Program-made: the position numbers and the translations under genes | In this document: positions 29,098-29,728 of the stretch, in pieces | Layout: each line of letters starts with the position of its first letter | Numbering within the stretch: the stretch's first letter is position 1 | NCBI RefSeq assembly: GCF_000003605.2 | Contig: NW_003129360.1 | Coordinates: 253,373 to 283,100 of the forward strand | Reading direction: 5' to 3' | DNA: 29,728 nucleotides | DNA from: Saccoglossus kowalevskii | Taxonomy: Eukaryota; Hemichordata; Enteropneusta; Harrimaniidae | The notes under the pieces: generated by a model | The model's database searches: none | Seen by the model: only the letters and a program-made list of their open reading frames with translations | What the model was told of the DNA's origin: nothing

Positions 29098-29728
29098 TAG
29101 TTGAACTCTGGTGACCTTGCCCTTTGTTATATAATATAATTCCCTTTATCACAGTTTGTTTCAATATAAATATGCATTGTCATAATTAATTTTGAATACA
29201 AACAAGTTTTGGGGTTGAACCAACAGTGGGGAATCAGTCTACCAAATGTCCTTAAAAGATGTAAATATCTTACAAAAACATTGGTGCCTTATTTGGTTTA
29301 ATTATTTTAAGGGACATAATTTCCAGCTTTATTCAAAGTAATTCAGATATTTTAGTATAAAAATAAATGCCTCATCGCAAAAAAAAAAGTTCTGCATTTA
29401 GACGTGAATAGATTCATAAAACATGCAAGATAACAAAAAATCTTAGCTGGCTTTTGTCCAAGTATTTTGTACAGGTGTCTGTCAAAAATTAATGATTCAC
29501 CAGTCAAATATGAACTGCCTCATTGTGTGACTACTGTATTATATGAAAAGTAAAAAAAAACACCCTTTATGAATAGCTATCATGTTGCAAGCTCTGCTTT
29601 GTATGCAAATCAACTTAAATAGTTAGTTGGTGTCCAGTGAAGGAGAAGTCAACAGTACTGTTGCCTCCTGAGATCTACATCTTCAAACGCTGCATCTTCG
29701 AAGTGCGTTTTAAACTAGTATTATGAAA
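29098..29728 (+). repeat. Dispersed repeat R4, copy 2, cut by the window edge
   Basis: It aligns with 16531..17110 over its length, including GGTGACCTTGCCCTTTGTTA, GCATTTAGACGTGAA and CAACAGTACTGTTGCCTCCTG. Both copies start at the same ATAGTTGAAC, which marks a probable left boundary of the family. Confidence 0.85.

Noticed and set aside
27676-29728. Search for the upstream membrane-anchor exon of the sialyltransferase
   Set aside because: On the - strand this region is an LTR and repeat copies. No hydrophobic exon with splice sites was convincing, so the exon is probably outside the window.

Overview
This is an AT-rich stretch of animal nuclear DNA. Canonical GT-AG introns, metazoan protein families and dense eukaryotic transposon debris all point that way. 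A GT29 alpha-2,8-sialyltransferase gene and the repeat content suggest a marine invertebrate, with a hemichordate, other invertebrate deuterostome or lophotrochozoan all possible. The sequence alone does not settle the species.

Two host genes can be supported. The first is a complete four-exon alpha-tubulin gene on the + strand (coding 10629..13610, 453 residues), with a TATA box and initiator-like site upstream. Its introns sit where vertebrate alpha-tubulin introns sit (after the start, within codon 76, after residue 125). The protein is divergent at the very N-terminus and in the K40 loop. The second is the 3' part of an ST8Sia-type sialyltransferase on the - strand: four exons, 27675 down to 22572, covering sialyl motifs L, S, III and VS. 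The cytosolic, membrane and stem exons are not visible and probably lie beyond the right edge. The two genes have no evident functional link.

The rest is mostly repeats. 1..8400 is intergenic, with a tandemly duplicated 376-bp repeat, a larger decayed duplication, and three palindromic insertions whose arms begin CATGGA and which are each flanked by a perfect 7-bp direct repeat (870, 37 and 54 bp long). 8430..8782 is a Penelope-like reverse transcriptase relic. 9738..12572 holds TTAA-flanked MITEs around and inside the tubulin gene. 14100..16320 holds a hairpin repeat, a GC-rich-ended MITE, an integrase-like relic and another TTAA MITE. 16531..19330 has a dispersed repeat and a Mutator-like transposase fragment. 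19450..21420 has two families of elements built from tandem units of about 130 to 155 bp. 21481..29728 interleaves the sialyltransferase exons with more copies of these families, a hAT-like MITE nested in one copy (with an unoccupied copy of the same site elsewhere in the window), one isolated LTR, and a repeat that runs off the right edge.

The best leads are the CATGGA/7-bp insertions, the tandem-core repeat families with complementary ends, and the altered tubulin N-terminus. No tRNA, rRNA or CRISPR was recognised.
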